A DNA stretch of 64,000 nucleotides from Quillaja saponaria (taxonomy: Eukaryota > Streptophyta > Magnoliopsida > Fabales > Quillajaceae). This document shows positions 1 through 13,634 of this stretch, piece after piece. Below the pieces are notes generated by a model. It ran no database searches, had not been told where the DNA came from, and saw only the letters and a program-made list of their open reading frames with translations. Position 1 is the stretch's first letter. Every line of letters starts with the position of its first letter. Both the position numbers and the translations under genes were made by a program. The stretch is taken from the NCBI GenBank assembly GCA_029379385.1, contig CM055608.1, positions 31,417,048-31,481,047 on the forward strand, read 5' to 3'.

Positions 1-154
1 ACAGTAGCCAAACCCAAAACTCTGCCCTTTCTCTCATACTATTTTCTATTTTCTCTCAGTCTGCTTCACTAGTTCACTCACTTTGAATTTGATTCACAGC
101 GTAACGCTTTACCTTCTTTACTAAAATCACTTCAGAGAGATACTGGAATTCATC

Positions 155-1505
155 ATGGGTGATCATATGGCTTCCGATGAGACTATGGCCCTCCATTCTT
201 CCATGCAGGAAGAGTACATTGATGATGATTTTGAGGATGGTCATGATCATCACCATAATCCTCATCCCCATAATTTGTCTAGGCTTTCTGTTTGTACTAG
301 CAGTACTATGTGTGGAATTGATGATGATGATGTTATGAGGATGTACATGTCGCGCTTGTCAATTCAAAGCTTTGATGGGGAAGGTGTTGGTGATGGGGAT
401 GGGGATGGGGATGCGGACGAGGAATTCTCCGATGGGAAAGAGCAACCTGAAGCTGGGTTAATGTTCTCTGATTCTGAAAACGAACTGGGTAGTTGTTATT
501 CTTTGCCGGCGACACCCTCACGACGTAGAAATCATGGCGGGCTGCTGAATCAGTCACTGATTGGGGTCGAAAAGTATGCAAGTGAGAATGAGGCTCAAAA
601 GGGTGTGATAATGGGAAAGAAAATGAGCAATAATGATCCAAAGAGGAAGAGGAGGAGTAGGAGAATCACAATTGGGTGTGCTAGTCATAATTGGGAGAAT
701 TTTGATATGAACAAGAAGAAAGAGGAGGACCATGTAATGGGTCTGAATTATAGTCATAGTTTTAGTGGGGAAAGTGATCAGAGTGGTGGTACAGGGTTGA
801 GGGTGATAACTAGGCCTAAAGGAGGAAGGAGGTCTCTGTGTATGGATTTGGAGGAAGTGAAGGCTTGTAGGGATCTTGGATTTGAGTTGGAACATGAGCG
901 CATGATGGAAATGCCAACTCGTCCCACTGTTTCTAATTCCACTCTTGACACCAGTAGCGGTGGCAATTCACCCATTGCCAATTGGCGCATCTCTAGCCCT
1001 GGTATGTTTTTCTGTATCAGTCTTCCTCACACTCATGGCTTTTCTTTGTAAAGCTTGCAAATCAAAGATTCGAACTTGGGACTAAACTTTCAAAAACTAA
1101 AGCACGGCAGCTTCCAAGTACCAATACAGTACAGTCTGTAACATTCAATTTTGTTCCTACATAGCAACTGAATAATGCTGCAGCCAGTTGTTTGTAACTA
1201 TGCCAGTTTCCAGTCATTAGAGTTTAGGGAATCTCTATGTTCAAGGAGCAAGTGTGCCCTCTCTAACCGAGAGTTGAGCCGGCCACTAGACCCTTTGTGA
1301 AACAGGCTCCCATGCAAGGAGCAACCCTCCCTAGTGTTATAGTACTTATTTTAATTTGCTGTGGACAAAGATGAGAAGCTCATCTCTAATCGAGTGTTTT
1401 GTTCAATTTTGTAATGTAGGTGATGATCCACGAGATGTGAAGGCACGACTGAAAGTGTGGGCACAGGCCGTAGCGCTAGCTTCTGCAACCAAATGCGACA
1501 GTTGA
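155..1505 (+). CDS. DUF1685 family protein (two exons)
   Basis: Exons 155-1001 and 1420-1505, joined in phase 1 with a GT donor (GGTATG) and a TAG acceptor, encode about 310 residues. The C-terminal part has the plant DUF1685 pattern: RRSLCMDLEEVKACRDLGFE, then SPIANWRISSPG, then across the splice GDDPRDVKARLKVWAQAVAL. The N-terminal half is low complexity: a histidine-rich patch (DHHHNPHPH) near residue 30, an acidic DGDGDGDADEE run near residue 85 and a basic PKRKRRSRR cluster near residue 165 that could act as a nuclear localisation signal. The first ATG with a long frame is used. Family knowledge: DUF1685 proteins are plant-specific and of unknown biochemical function. The intron is 418 bp. 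An antisense frame at 333-641 is a shadow of the repetitive coding sequence. Confidence 0.85.
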
Positions 1506-3066
1506 GAGCTGTCTACTAATTTACATCTAACATGTTACCCTTTCCTAGTTTCCTTTGGTAGAGAGTTTAATACGTTTTTCTTTCCACTATGGATCAAGTT
1601 CTAAATTTTCATAAAACAAATTTCCCTCTTCGAATGTTGGAACTTTGGGTCAAAGTTACTTTTTGCCCTTTTGATTGCCCTCTGTTTTTCTCAGCATATA
1701 CTCTCTGTAAATACAAAATGTTCGAGGATTGCCTTGATTATATAAGAAAATACAGGCAAGTACTATTAGTAGTGTCTGGTAGCTTGGCGTATAGCTCGCT
1801 TTTTCAGCTGTTTGCTGGTGCATCTTGATGAATTTCTAGTTGTTATTGAGATTCATGCATCCTGATTGAGTTGGGTGTATATAGATAAATTTGACTAGGA
1901 TTTTGTTACGACTATGCGGAAAAGAAGAATGTATTAGAATGTTAAAGTACCCCAGATGCTTACGTTAAAGGTAGGTCTTAAAGTTTGATTCACAACTACT
2001 TGAAGAGTATTAGAAGGGTTTGAGTGCACGAACAACAGAATCTTAAGTTTGATTCAACACTACTTGAAGAGTATTAGCAGAATTTGAGTGCACGAACATA
2101 GACCTGCCATAAGTCAACATCCGGTTTCCTATTCATTGCCTGCTACTATATTGAATGACAATGTATTACAGTCAAGGATGCCTCAGGAACATGTTATTGG
2201 CAGTAAGAAGATACATAGCATGTATATATGGGTAAAAGTCAACCTGATGGACTGGGAGTATATCATGGCAGACGTAAATTCAGAACCAGAATCAGGACCT
2301 GAACCAGAACCGGTAGCAGATGAATCATCACTGCAAAGGAGGAATATAGGATTCTCAGTCTCAACTGGAATGGAGGGCAGACATTCAAAAGGGATTGCTA
2401 TCAACACAGAACATATAGGAGTAAGAGTAGTGTAAGACAAAAAGCAGGCTGGCACATTTCCATTTTATGTTTAGAAAGTTTTCTACGGTGTTTAAACGCA
2501 ATGAATTACTTAATACTTTTCATCCCCACTAGAGAAGAATGTCTAAAGTCCAAAATCGTCAAATGGAATTCAAAAGACCTTTTTATATTATGAACAAGGA
2601 GTCATCTCTAAAGTGCCACTAGGCTGTTTAATCATGGAACGTCTGGGTGTACTGTGAAATGAGAATGATGGATAATAGCCATTTACTTCGAAGTTGAGCA
2701 CACTTCAATAGGTACCTTTCACATGCAAGTCCCAGCTTCTTCTTTCTAAGAATCATTGATTTTGTTAGGAAATACTAGCACATTGAAGATACAATTAAGA
2801 TCCTTTATGAAAAATGACCGGGGAAGAGATAGAATTTGATTCAAATATGGAAAGGTGGAAGCAGATATGCCTCCATGGGTATCGTTTCTGGAACTTCAAC
2901 ACAAGTACATGCTCTACAGAGACAATCTCACTAACTTATATTATGGTAAGACTAATCAGAGAGTAGCGCCTTACCCAAATAAATTAATGTAAGTTACAAT
3001 ATTTATAAATGATAACTGGAAATAGGAAATAGCAAGTTATATGAGGAGACATGAATCAGTTCTCAC
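1506..3066. other. Spacer between convergent genes
   Basis: This stretch holds the 3' flanks of the DUF1685 gene and of the convergent pectin acetylesterase gene. Short open frames here (for example 1589-1828 and 2088-2435) have no recognisable domain and lack plausible gene structure. The only distinct structure is a short tandem duplication at 1977-2098, listed separately. Confidence 0.6.
1977..2098. repeat. Two-copy tandem repeat, about 60 bp
   Basis: Two near-identical blocks lie at about 1977-2035 and 2041-2098. Both run from TCTTAAGTTTGATTC through CTACTTGAAGAGTATTAG to TTTGAGTGCACGAACA, with a few substitutions and one-base indels. They look like a local duplication and do not code. 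Confidence 0.85.
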
Positions 3067-6000
3067 TCACTTTAAGACCAGATTGTGGCAGGTGTTGTCA
3101 CAGGGGTATGCACAGTCAATAGCTTTAACACCTTCTCGGTCAAAAAACCAATCTCCAACAGACAATGCAATTGGCTGCATAACAAAATATGGTTTAACTT
3201 GCATATAGTTGCTTTCTCAGTAATACTAATACTAAAAAGGGATGCAAACAGAACTATTGAAGTGAATAAGTTGGTGAATTGTGATCACTTTGTTGGTTTA
3301 CGCTCTTACTGAACTTGTGACAAGTATATACACATAAAATAGAGAACAAACTTGATATTTCTTCCTCTTCCTTTTCTATTTACTTTTATTTTCTGGTGGG
3401 GGTTTAAATTTTACTGCTGTGATTTGCTTAAAACGTGTATTCCAACAGTTCTGGAACCAAAGATATCTCTATATGGAATACCTTGTTCCTGAGGAGAGGA
3501 GAATCATCTGCAAACCACGTATCCTGTCTCTCAGATTGACAATGAGCGAAACAGGAGTTTATGAACAACCCATTTTGACTAGACCCTGAGAAATCTTTGA
3601 TGGCATTGAGAATTTGATTCCTGAAGTCTGCTTCAAGAGAGACAAAAGTTATTAACAGAAATTATAATTATGGATACACATCAATTGCTGAGCAAGATTC
3701 ATGAGTCACCTTGAAAGAATTGAATCTGAGATGAATTACAATGTGCATGGTTCGATTTGCAGTCACTCCACAGGCCATTAGGGTCAGCTGAAGGTGGAGC
3801 TAAACTAGCTTGGACCTGATGAAAACAATTACAAAGAGATTTGATCCAAGTCATCAAACATTGTTGTGACCATTTCAGTTAATTCCCAGAATAATGCCAA
3901 CCATATTATAGACAATCTACAGATTCCAATATGCTAGAAAAAAGTAATTCAAGAGCATAAAAAAATAAATGTAACTCATTGGAGTTGATAACTCATCAGC
4001 TGGAGCCTGGAGCAGAAGTTTGATGTACGAAGGAATGATAAATACTGTTACCTGCCATGCATCATAGGCTGCATTGAGAAGAAACAATGGGGTCTTAACA
4101 TTTGCAACCAAATTTTGCGGGAAGAAGCACTGGAGAGAAAGAAAGAGAGCAAGGTTAACAAATTCTATTTCTTAGTAATCAAATATGAACTGGATGAGTT
4201 TCAGAATAAGAGAACTACTGAAGTAGGATCCAGGTGGTTGAGGCAAGTGGATGGCAGATTCTTTTGTACTTCCTACAGTTTCAGACAACATCCATGCTTG
4301 GAAGTTAAAAAGATGCTAAATGAGGGAAAAAAAAAAAAAAAAAGATGTCTTCTTTGAGATTGACTTGATGAGATAGACTTTTCAAAGTTTATATCACAAC
4401 TTCGATGAGGAATCAAGAAGTGTAATCTTCACAAGATTACTAACAAAAACATCTATTAATGTTTCCAAAATTCAGGGTTTAAAGTAGTGAATTATTAAAG
4501 AATGTTCACTAATATTTATCCAAATTTTCTAATTTAGAATTGGGTTTGGACAACCACAAAAGATTCATTGATTTATGTTCAAAAAGAAAAAGACCCATTG
4601 TACCTGTAAGCTAACTACACCTCCAAACATATTCCTCAGAGTGTGCCCACCAGATACATCAACTCTGCTTAATTAAACAAAATCATCAATGGGATCTAAA
4701 GCTTCCAGTCAATGGCATAAAAGTGATGGAACTTATTTAAAGTACAGCTTACGCGTCAAGGAAAAGTCCTGCATCACTTAGACATTTCACTTTAGTAGAT
4801 TGTGGGAACAACTCTTGGAACTCATCACAGTGTATTATGGATGCTAGACCCCCAGCAGAGCATCCAGAAAGAAGGGCCTGAAATACATTAGTCAATTAAC
4901 AACCATATGTACGAAGACTGCATCACAGTACAAAGAGGCATGTCAAACCTGGTTGGCCTTTTTCATTCCCTTGGACATCAACTCTTCCATAGCAGCTAAC
5001 CATATCTTTTGTCCACGAAAGTTAAGTTGTGCAGCCTGAAAGGATAATGAATCAATGCATAAATACCATTATTAGAAATCCAGATGAATCATTTCATGAT
5101 AACCCACCAGCCAATTTCATTCCATCATCCAGTCCTAAAGGAGGCATAATACACTCAATAATGCGAGAAATCCATTCAGTTCTTCCAATTATGAGTTTTC
5201 ACTGGGAATTCTAAAAAAACTTTAACCCACTACACTGGTTGGAATTCCAAAAAGAAGATCTAGAAATAGTGTTGAAAACTTTACCAATAATCTAACTTGT
5301 CTCAAATTTCATGGTGGTAGCTTGACCATATGACGATTATTCTCTTTGTAGACTAAATAATTTTATTCTTGTTAGAGTAGTAGCTTATTGAAGGATGCCC
5401 CAATTGATACTGATTATATTTTAACTAATTGCTATTTGACTGAATGTATCTGCAATGAATATAGTTAGCCACAGGAATAATCATACACTTGTACCCAATA
5501 CCAATTCCAAAAGTGAAGAAAGAAAAAGAGCTTATAGATCCTCTCATCAACCTCATTCTGACTGTCACCACTAAAAGATGCACCGTCACAGTAGCGTAGT
5601 TTGACTCGGTTCCAGTTGAAGAAATCTGTGGGCAAAAGAGTTTGCAAAACAATTACTGCATGCAGACAACTCATGGACTAGGAAATTTAATTTTGATAAA
5701 GCCAGAATAAGATATGCTTTTATCATGTAAAAGAAACAAACCAGGGTTTTCCTCAGCCTTATTGCTCAATATTCCTGTAAATGGTAACTGCTTTTCCATA
5801 TAGTTTGATGAACCACGACGAGTAGTTTTGCGGTAAACACAGTTCCTGATGGTATTGCACCATCCCCCTCCCTGCAAGACAACAGAAAGTCACGAACTGA
5901 ACAAAGTTCTGGTGCAGAAGATTAATTGTTTAGCATTAAGGCTTCAGGTTGCATTGTGCAACTTAGACCCTTTAAATAAAGTTATGAAAGACTGGCAAGA

Positions 6001-6697
6001 GGAGAAGCATAAGTTATCGAAATTAGAGTTGCATAACAAAACCATCTCCATTTAAACCGTCCAACGAAAAAACAGCCATTCATTCACACCTCCAATTGAA
6101 TAAGCCAACTACTGGAACCCGATCCAGATCCGGGATGCAAATGGTAACCAGGCAGCGTTCCATCCAAACAGACTGGCATCAGAAGACAAGAAGTAAACAT
6201 GTGAAATTGGGCTTAGACCAGGACAAAAACTATTGCAAGACTGATAATTTATCAGAACTTGTAGAAGGATTTCTGGCAAGGATCATTAATATGAAAACCA
6301 TCAAATCCCAAAACACAAAACACGCCATACTCAAAGCAAATCAACCGTAATTATTTGAGAAAATAAATCATTTTGGAATGGAAGCATTGATGCAATGAGT
6401 AAAAGTCACTTGTAACTGAAGCCAACAATCAAACACTACGTTCATTAAGCTGGTGAAAGAGACTGAGATAAAAATATTAAAATGAAATAGAAAAGGGTTA
6501 CCAGCTCCTTTGGAAGCAGCTCCTTGAATGAGAGTTAGGCCAACCATGAGAGGTTTGGCCGAGGAAGGAGGCGAGGACACGACATCGTTTTCTAAGTAAG
6601 AAAGCACAGTCTGAGTCCGTCTCTCAGATCCACTCGAAACAATCCCAGAAACAAAGCAAGAATAATACAGTAAGCGTATTGCAAAAATCAGCTTCAT
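3067..6697 (-). CDS. Pectin acetylesterase (CE13 family)
   Basis: Twelve exons (6502-6697, 6090-6172, 5742-5871, 5552-5625, 4949-5035, 4753-4877, 4604-4664, 4219-4272, 4052-4129, 3710-3815, 3482-3630, 3067-3174) join in frame with GT-AG introns to give about 416 residues, the usual plant length. The start [14 protein letters not shown] gives a signal peptide, so this ATG is preferred over 6754. The protein then follows the family order: [60 protein letters not shown], and the Cys-rich tail [18 protein letters not shown]. By homology to plant PAEs and Notum hydrolases the triad is Ser197, Asp293 and His361. Role known for the family: it removes acetyl groups from pectin in the cell wall. No disabling change was seen. 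It converges on the DUF1685 gene. Confidence 0.93.
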
Positions 6698-9600
6698 TGT
6701 TAAAATTTCTTCCTTCTTAGCTGATTTCTTGCAAAAATAATTATTTTTGCTCACTGGTTTCTAACCTTCTACCTCTACTGCCATTAATAACCAGTATCCC
6801 CATTCAAACTCAACCAGTAATACTGTGATTATATCAATGTATGGCTGTTGAAGCTTATTAGATAATCATAATATTGGGTTAACCCAAAAGCCAAAATATG
6901 ATCTTTTATTAGAAAAAATTAAAAAAAGAATGATTTTTAGTCAAAAATATATAGATGGATAGAGAGAAATAGAAGTAGAACAGTGACAAGTCAAACAGTT
7001 CAGGAAAGAGGAGACTCCTGTCGATTCGTTTAAGTAAATTTCGTTGAACTGTAAGCCAGTCTCAATCATGTTTAAAAAATCAACTTGACTGGAAAATCTT
7101 GCTGCTTCTTTTGGTTTTGTGACTACAGCTGTTTCTGTCCAATACCATTTGAATAATCTCTTTGGGTTTCTTACTTTCTTACCTTCTCTCTTTAATGTTA
7201 CTTCCATTAGCAAAAACAGTAAAGCTCTTTAATGGAAGCTATAAACAAAAAGCGACCAAACTCAGGGCCCAATTTTTTAGTGGTTGCAGTTAGCTTTTCA
7301 TAATTTCTGCGTTGGAATGAAATGAAAATAAAATTTATTTTATTTTAAATGAATCTTACAATGCAATTCATTTAAAATAATTTCTTTAAAATAAAGATTA
7401 AAATTAAGTTTGATTCTCTTATTTATAACAAATAAAAAATTTATTTTAGTTTAAATATTATACTACTCTCAATCTTTTTAATTAAAATTACTATTAACAA
7501 ACTAAAAATATAAAATTAATTATTGTTTAATGAATCAAAAATAAATTGATAGTAAAAAAATTTGTAATTGGTTATATGAATATTTGAGATGAAGTATTGA
7601 TGACTTTTTATCGATTTTTAAGTAAAAATCATGTGAAATATTAAAGATAGATGGATAAAATAATAATTTTATCTCAAATTAGTTATACAAATTATAATTG
7701 AATAAAATGTGAATTTTAAATTAATTTTATTTAAATTATACACCTATTTATTTATTGAATGCATAAAAAATATAGAATTCAATTCAAATAAAATAAATTC
7801 CTCATTTTTTTTAAGCTGCAAATTCCCTTAATAGAGTATAATATCTATTACACTTTTCTTGTGGGTTTCTATGTAAACAAGCTTGCAATAAATTTTAGCA
7901 AAAATCCAAATTGACATCGTTATTTTGCCTTTCTAAAAATTATTATTTGAAAATCTCAACTTTTAAATTATTCTCAAAATAGATATTCTTTTTTTCTTTT
8001 TCTTTTTCCTTTTTTTAAGATATTTCACCAAAAATTGGTGAAAAAAATAGTGACATGTCAATTTTTGACACATTATAATATTTTTTCTTTTTCTTTTCTA
8101 TATATATCTTTCTTTATTTTTTTGATATTTTCCTAATTATTTTTTAAACTTTTTAGATTTCATTATTGGTGAGTATAAAATGTTTGCATCCTTTTTTCAT
8201 TATTATTTTACCTTAATTTAAAATATAAATTACAGAACATCAACAACATGATTATTTTTCTTTTTCCTAAATATTTTATTGTTATGAGAATTTTCATTAT
8301 GAAATAAAATTTTATGAATATGTAAAAAATATATATTAAGTTTTCCACAAAATTCATATGTTTTATCTCATAAATTAAAATAAAAGGCTAAAAGAATATT
8401 TATGTTAGGTTGATATTCTTTAATATTTATCTTAAACATTTAATTAGTAGAATAATTAATTAAATGATGAAAAAATGACATATTAAAAGAAAAAAAATAA
8501 ATATGTAAAAATATTTTCATGTGTTCATTTTTTGATGACTATATTCACTTATTTTTTATTGATTACCTCAAATAATATAAAATAAAAATATCATTGTCAC
8601 AAACGATATGAAAAGAAATATAAGTGCTTATATTAATAATGATCTCTATATTAAAATATTTAAATGATAGTTAATTCTTTTTCTAAAATAAATGAGTTAA
8701 GGATTATATTTCATTAAACAATTTAATACGTTATTTTTGTTAATCAAACCTCTTGAGTGTATGATTTGATTCAAGATAGAACGAGCGTAATAAATTTTAT
8801 CAATTAAATCAACTAACACATTCATATATCTACATATTAACAATAAGTGTTTCTGAAATTTAAGACCGAAAGGGTGGGATATTTGGCCTCCATTTCCCCT
8901 GCCAAATTGAAAAGTTGAAAAGAAGAAAAGAAACTCTAGAACAAGTCTACTAAGTTTTATCAATTAATCAACTAACATATTCGTACATCTATATATTAAA
9001 AATAATTTTTCAGAAATTTAAGACCGGAATGGTGGGATATTCGGCTTCCATTTCTCGTACGAAATTGAAAAGTTGAAAAGAAGAAAAGAAACTCTTCCGT
9101 AGGCTTCATCTTCAACCCAGTTAGTACTTTAGTTGAAGTGTCATTTCACCCTAGTAAATGGATTTGGAAATAATGAATTAGAAATGAAGGGTGTTGATTA
9201 AATTCTAATCTGATGCATTCTCAGATCTGAACAAATAGTATAATGAATAAGTAAATAAATAAATAAAAGAGAATCTGAAAATTAAGGAGAAACTAATAAG
9301 TTATTTTAAATGATCATTTAGAGTATGTTTGGAACCAAAAAAATTTGAGAATTCAATTCATTCTACATAAAATTTAATGAATTATTATATATCTGAGTCA
9401 TGTTGGTGAAGACTGTAAGCCTTGTCTGTGGCATAGCATTGTTGCCCCGAGATTTGAAATACTTTTGAGTAATGTTGGTGCTACACTGCTACAGAAATCA
9501 TATTTCAGTCAGGTATGGCAACAGAAGCCACCTATTTGTGACAGACTAACAATTAAGCTGTGCCTATTATACTATCCATATATGATCAGGAAATGAAGTC

Positions 9601-12600
9601 TTCTAGAGATAAATTGAAGTCTCTCACAAACTTGGCAAGAGTTTGAGAATGGAAACGGCCAGACAAACTTGGGGCAAACAGAAACAAACAAAAATTGCTA
9701 AAAGGTTCCAGCATATTTATCGAAAATAAATATAGATGCAAATGTAAGCAAGAACTTAAAAATAAAGTGACTGATATTATACGCATGCTGAGCACTACGC
9801 ATGTCCCTTTATAGTGTTTGAAATTATAGAAGAAAACAAATTATGTCAATTTGGTACTGTATTGACACATGTCTAGTAATTAATTTATTAACTTAACAAA
9901 AAAGAAAAAAAAAAACTAAAGAGTTGGTATTTTCCAAAAGGAGTCAGTGGGGAAAAATCAGCTCTGAGTATCACTGAAATTTTCATATAGGAAATTGGGT
10001 TTCCATATCCCTATCACTTGCTTGTGATAATCAACCTCTGCATTAATTGCTTTCTTCTTTTAAACATTTCTATTCTCTATCAATCGATGACGAATCTCAC
10101 GAATGTTTCGGATGAGATCAAGGAATTTCTCCATCTTTGTTTCTTTATCTTCTTCAATATGTTTCTTGCCACTATTATGCCAAATCTTCCTCCTTTTCCT
10201 GCTTTCCAAATTCATATCAAGAGTTATGGGATTAGGACTATTAATTAATTTGGTGAACTATTCAGTCAAAACCACCAAATCCACTGTTAACAAGACTAAA
10301 AATCCTAATTCCAAAGCCGATGGAACCTGAAAAGCATTTCAGCTCCAGCTATGTGGTGGAGGCAGGGCAATTTTAGAACTTTTGACGGGAGGGGCCTTAG
10401 TTACAGAGGAGGAGACTGGATTGTTGAGATACTGGTATTGATTTGGAGGTGGGGCTTTGTACAAATGAGAAAGTGGAATTGAAGTGGGAGAAAATGGAGT
10501 AAAGAAAAAGCAAGAGTAATGCAAAAAAAGGAGAATATTGAGCCCAAAGGAAGGAGGAAACAGTAAGAAGCTGTTTGAAAAAAATCAGAAATTTTTTTTT
10601 TTGAGCTGATAAATTAATTGCTGAACACATGTCACTCTACCAAGTCAATCAGTCAACTCAACTAAGTACTAACCAATACATCCTAATAACTAGGTTTCAA
10701 TTTTTCTATGCTAAACAACGTAGATATATTTTCATGTGACCCATATTTTTGAGTTTTGACACATTCCTCTTTAAATGGAAGTAAAAAATGTTGAGGTAAT
10801 TGAGGAACTGCATTCATACAATTTTCTGTTACCATTTTCACTCCAAAATCGGCAGGAATAAAAAAAATTGAGTGAATTGAATCGAACAACAAACATGTAA
10901 GGGCAAGACAACAGGATATGCCTTAATTTGTGCTATCATTTATCCAGAAAAGGTTTCCAGTATTCACCATGAAAATCCGCACCAGTCAACATCAACATAT
11001 GCTGTAGCAAAGAACAACAGTTAATTTCCAGAATGTAGGACATGCACACAAGTTTGCCATCCTTCACAAAAAGCATATGCATGTAAGTGTATTCTAAGTT
11101 AGAACCTGTAATTAATCTTCTGGAATAAAACAGTTTTATAGACTTTTAGTAAATATCTGTTACAATCTTCATCTAAGTAGCCATAGCCCATAACCAGTTA
11201 GGATTGAAGGTGCAATAACAAACAGAGTAGGTAAGATGTATTTACAGGGCAGTAGGCACCTGATGCACATGCACAGGTGTGCTTAACAACATTTACTTCA
11301 TATCTACAAGGTGCATGATGAGGTCTGTAATCCCTTTGTGCAGATTTAAGGAATTAGTATGGCCCTCAACTACTTTCTTTTCCTCCTCTATGTGCTTCAT
11401 TTCTATCTTAATATCAGTTCTTTTTCTATTAAAAAAAAATAAAAAACTTTGTCCCAATTTTGCTGAAAACATTTGGAATATATAGAAGATACATAATGGA
11501 ATTCCTTTGTTATTTTATTTTCTTTGTAGAGTTTTTAACTCTTTCAAGCAAAAGATTAACTAGTTTTTGAAGTTGTCATTAGTTAACTAATAAGATGTTT
11601 TTGTTGTCTTTCCAATGACTTAGAATGGAATTTCATATTCACTAAGAATAAGAGATTTATAAAAAATGAGAGAATTATCGTATGTAACCCACATACTAAA
11701 AAAATAAATTATTATTTCTTAAAAGAAATAGGACTTCTTTGCATTTTTAGGCAAAAGGAAGAGTAGGATATATACCCAATAAATAGGATCGAATTCCTTT
11801 GGACGGAATATGTTTGTTCCAAACCACTAGTAGCCTAGTACCATGATGACTGCAGGATACACCAACAATTCAATGGATCAAGAATATCTTAGTGGTGGAT
11901 TAATTGAAAACTACAATTTAGAACTTTTTAAAGTTCAAATTCTTGTAGAATGAAGGGTTGAGGTATATATTCTTATAGAATGAGTGAACTGATATTTAAA
12001 TTGTGTAATATGAAATAGCCCAGAGAAGTTTCAAATATTAGACATTTAGGTTTCTGGCTTGGTACTTGATGCCCTTTATCATTATTTAGGATCAGAAATC
12101 AAAAGTATCTCATAGAGTTGGGGTCGAAATGCTAAGTTTAAAGATAAGTTAGGCCAATGCCACTGCTTTTTCTACCATTTCAATTTGTTGTATTTGTGTG
12201 AGGGAGAGAATATGAAACTTTAAATAAATCATGAAGGGGTACCGCAAGTTAAGAAGTTGACAGATGAATAGTGGATAAAGAAAATGGTTGAAGATCATAT
12301 GATCTTTTGGAAAAATATTTGAGCTATCTTTTAGATGCTTATTTGGCTGATGCAGCATATACCTTTCTAGCTCACACCTGACAGTATAAGTTTTTAGGAA
12401 TGTCATTTCTCTAACAATATATCTCAAGTTTTGGAAAATTCTGGTAAACTTGTTACTGATAATTGTATTAGAGAGATAGGATATGGCATGAGACCTTGCA
12501 TATATGTTCTTACTTTAATGGGTTACTGCATTATCAATCTTATATCATTGATGTTGATAATAGCAATGACATATGCTCATAGATATTCCATCTTAACAAA

Positions 12601-13634
12601 AGGAATAAACCTCGTCCTGAAAACCCCATTTCTAAATTATTTCTTCTCTTCCTTTTGATATGTAGATTCCAAACCAATTCAAACTGCTCCATGTACCAAG
12701 CTACGTAATATGCGAAAATAAATTATATTTTTTAAATGGAGAAGAAACTGTCATCCATTCCATTCAGAAAAATAAGCACAATAAACAGTTATGTGAAATT
12801 TTCCAATAAATTTTGATCTCCTACACGTTTTATATATGTATCCCTACATATGATGCTAAAAATTAATTTTAAGAATAAACAATAGTATTGGTCAAACTCA
12901 TGATTACTTCGATCATCTAATAACTAATTAATCCCGTATCAAATAATAGTTTCACCAAAACAATTAAACTGTTAATCAAGATAAAAGTTTTGATCATTTT
13001 CTTGTTAATATATGCCCGAAGCATTGGAATAAATTAATGGGGATAAGAAGTGGCCAACATGCATTGGATCAAAGAGTATTATAAAATATCAGAAAACCAC
13101 TCAAAATAGGTGGGAGTTGATATAATATACTAAGTGATAGACAGACAGAAAATTAAGGAATGAGAAAATGACTGGTAACAGAAAGAATTAAAGGAATGAC
13201 TTCAACAAATTGGAAATCTACCAAATTGAAAGATAGAAGATGCTCGCCACCTTAGATGTTGTAAGCATCACCTCACACAACACATCCAGCCAAGTGGCAG
13301 GCCGTCCTGCACATTCAACTATATTTTCCGCATATAAATATAGACCCTGTGATGGGTTTAGCAATATAAAATTGTGAGCAGATCTGTTATAGTCATTCCA
13401 ACAGTCCAGGTGCTGTATATTTTTTATTATCTTAGTTTCTAAGTCCATTATTGTCCTCTACATAAAGTTATTAACATTAATTTGTAAAGAGTTTATTTGT
13501 GATGGATTGGTGGGTAGCATACATCGCACTGCTATTATCTATAAGTTAGAAGATCTTCAGACCCTGTATATTCCTTTCCTTTCAGAAAATTGGAAGCGCT
13601 GGTACCTTGTTTTGCAGAGTAGAAGTTCTTGAAG
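6698..13634. other. AT-rich intergenic region
   Basis: About 6.9 kb without a gene I can support. From 7300 to 8700 it is strongly AT-rich with long A and T runs. It contains the tandem duplication at 8795-9095. Small frames such as 6941-7213, 9586-9795, 10018-10330, 10339-10630, 12149-12427 and 13218-13448 show no family motif, no convincing splice context and mostly skewed hydrophobic composition typical of chance frames in AT-rich DNA. The left end probably contains the promoter of the pectin acetylesterase gene and the right end the promoter of the nucleotidase-like gene. Confidence 0.6.
8795..9095. repeat. Two-copy tandem duplication, about 142 bp
   Basis: Copy 1 spans about 8795-8937 and copy 2 about 8955-9095. 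Both run from TTTTATCAATTAA through CAACTAACA, CAGAAATTTAAGACCG-type and GGTGGGATAT blocks to AAAGTTGAAAAGAAGAAAAG and AAACTCT. They differ by scattered substitutions and small indels, so the duplication is not brand new. No coding potential is seen. Confidence 0.88.

Noticed and set aside
333..895. Long minus-strand frames over the DUF1685 exon
   Set aside because: They are antisense to a well-supported coding exon and arise from its repetitive GAT/GAG composition; no domain is visible.
10339..10630. Minus-strand proline-rich and hydrophobic frames that might be a small secreted peptide
   Set aside because: The hydrophobic and proline-rich parts lie in different frames, with no ATG giving both, and no known peptide motif such as CLE or IDA.
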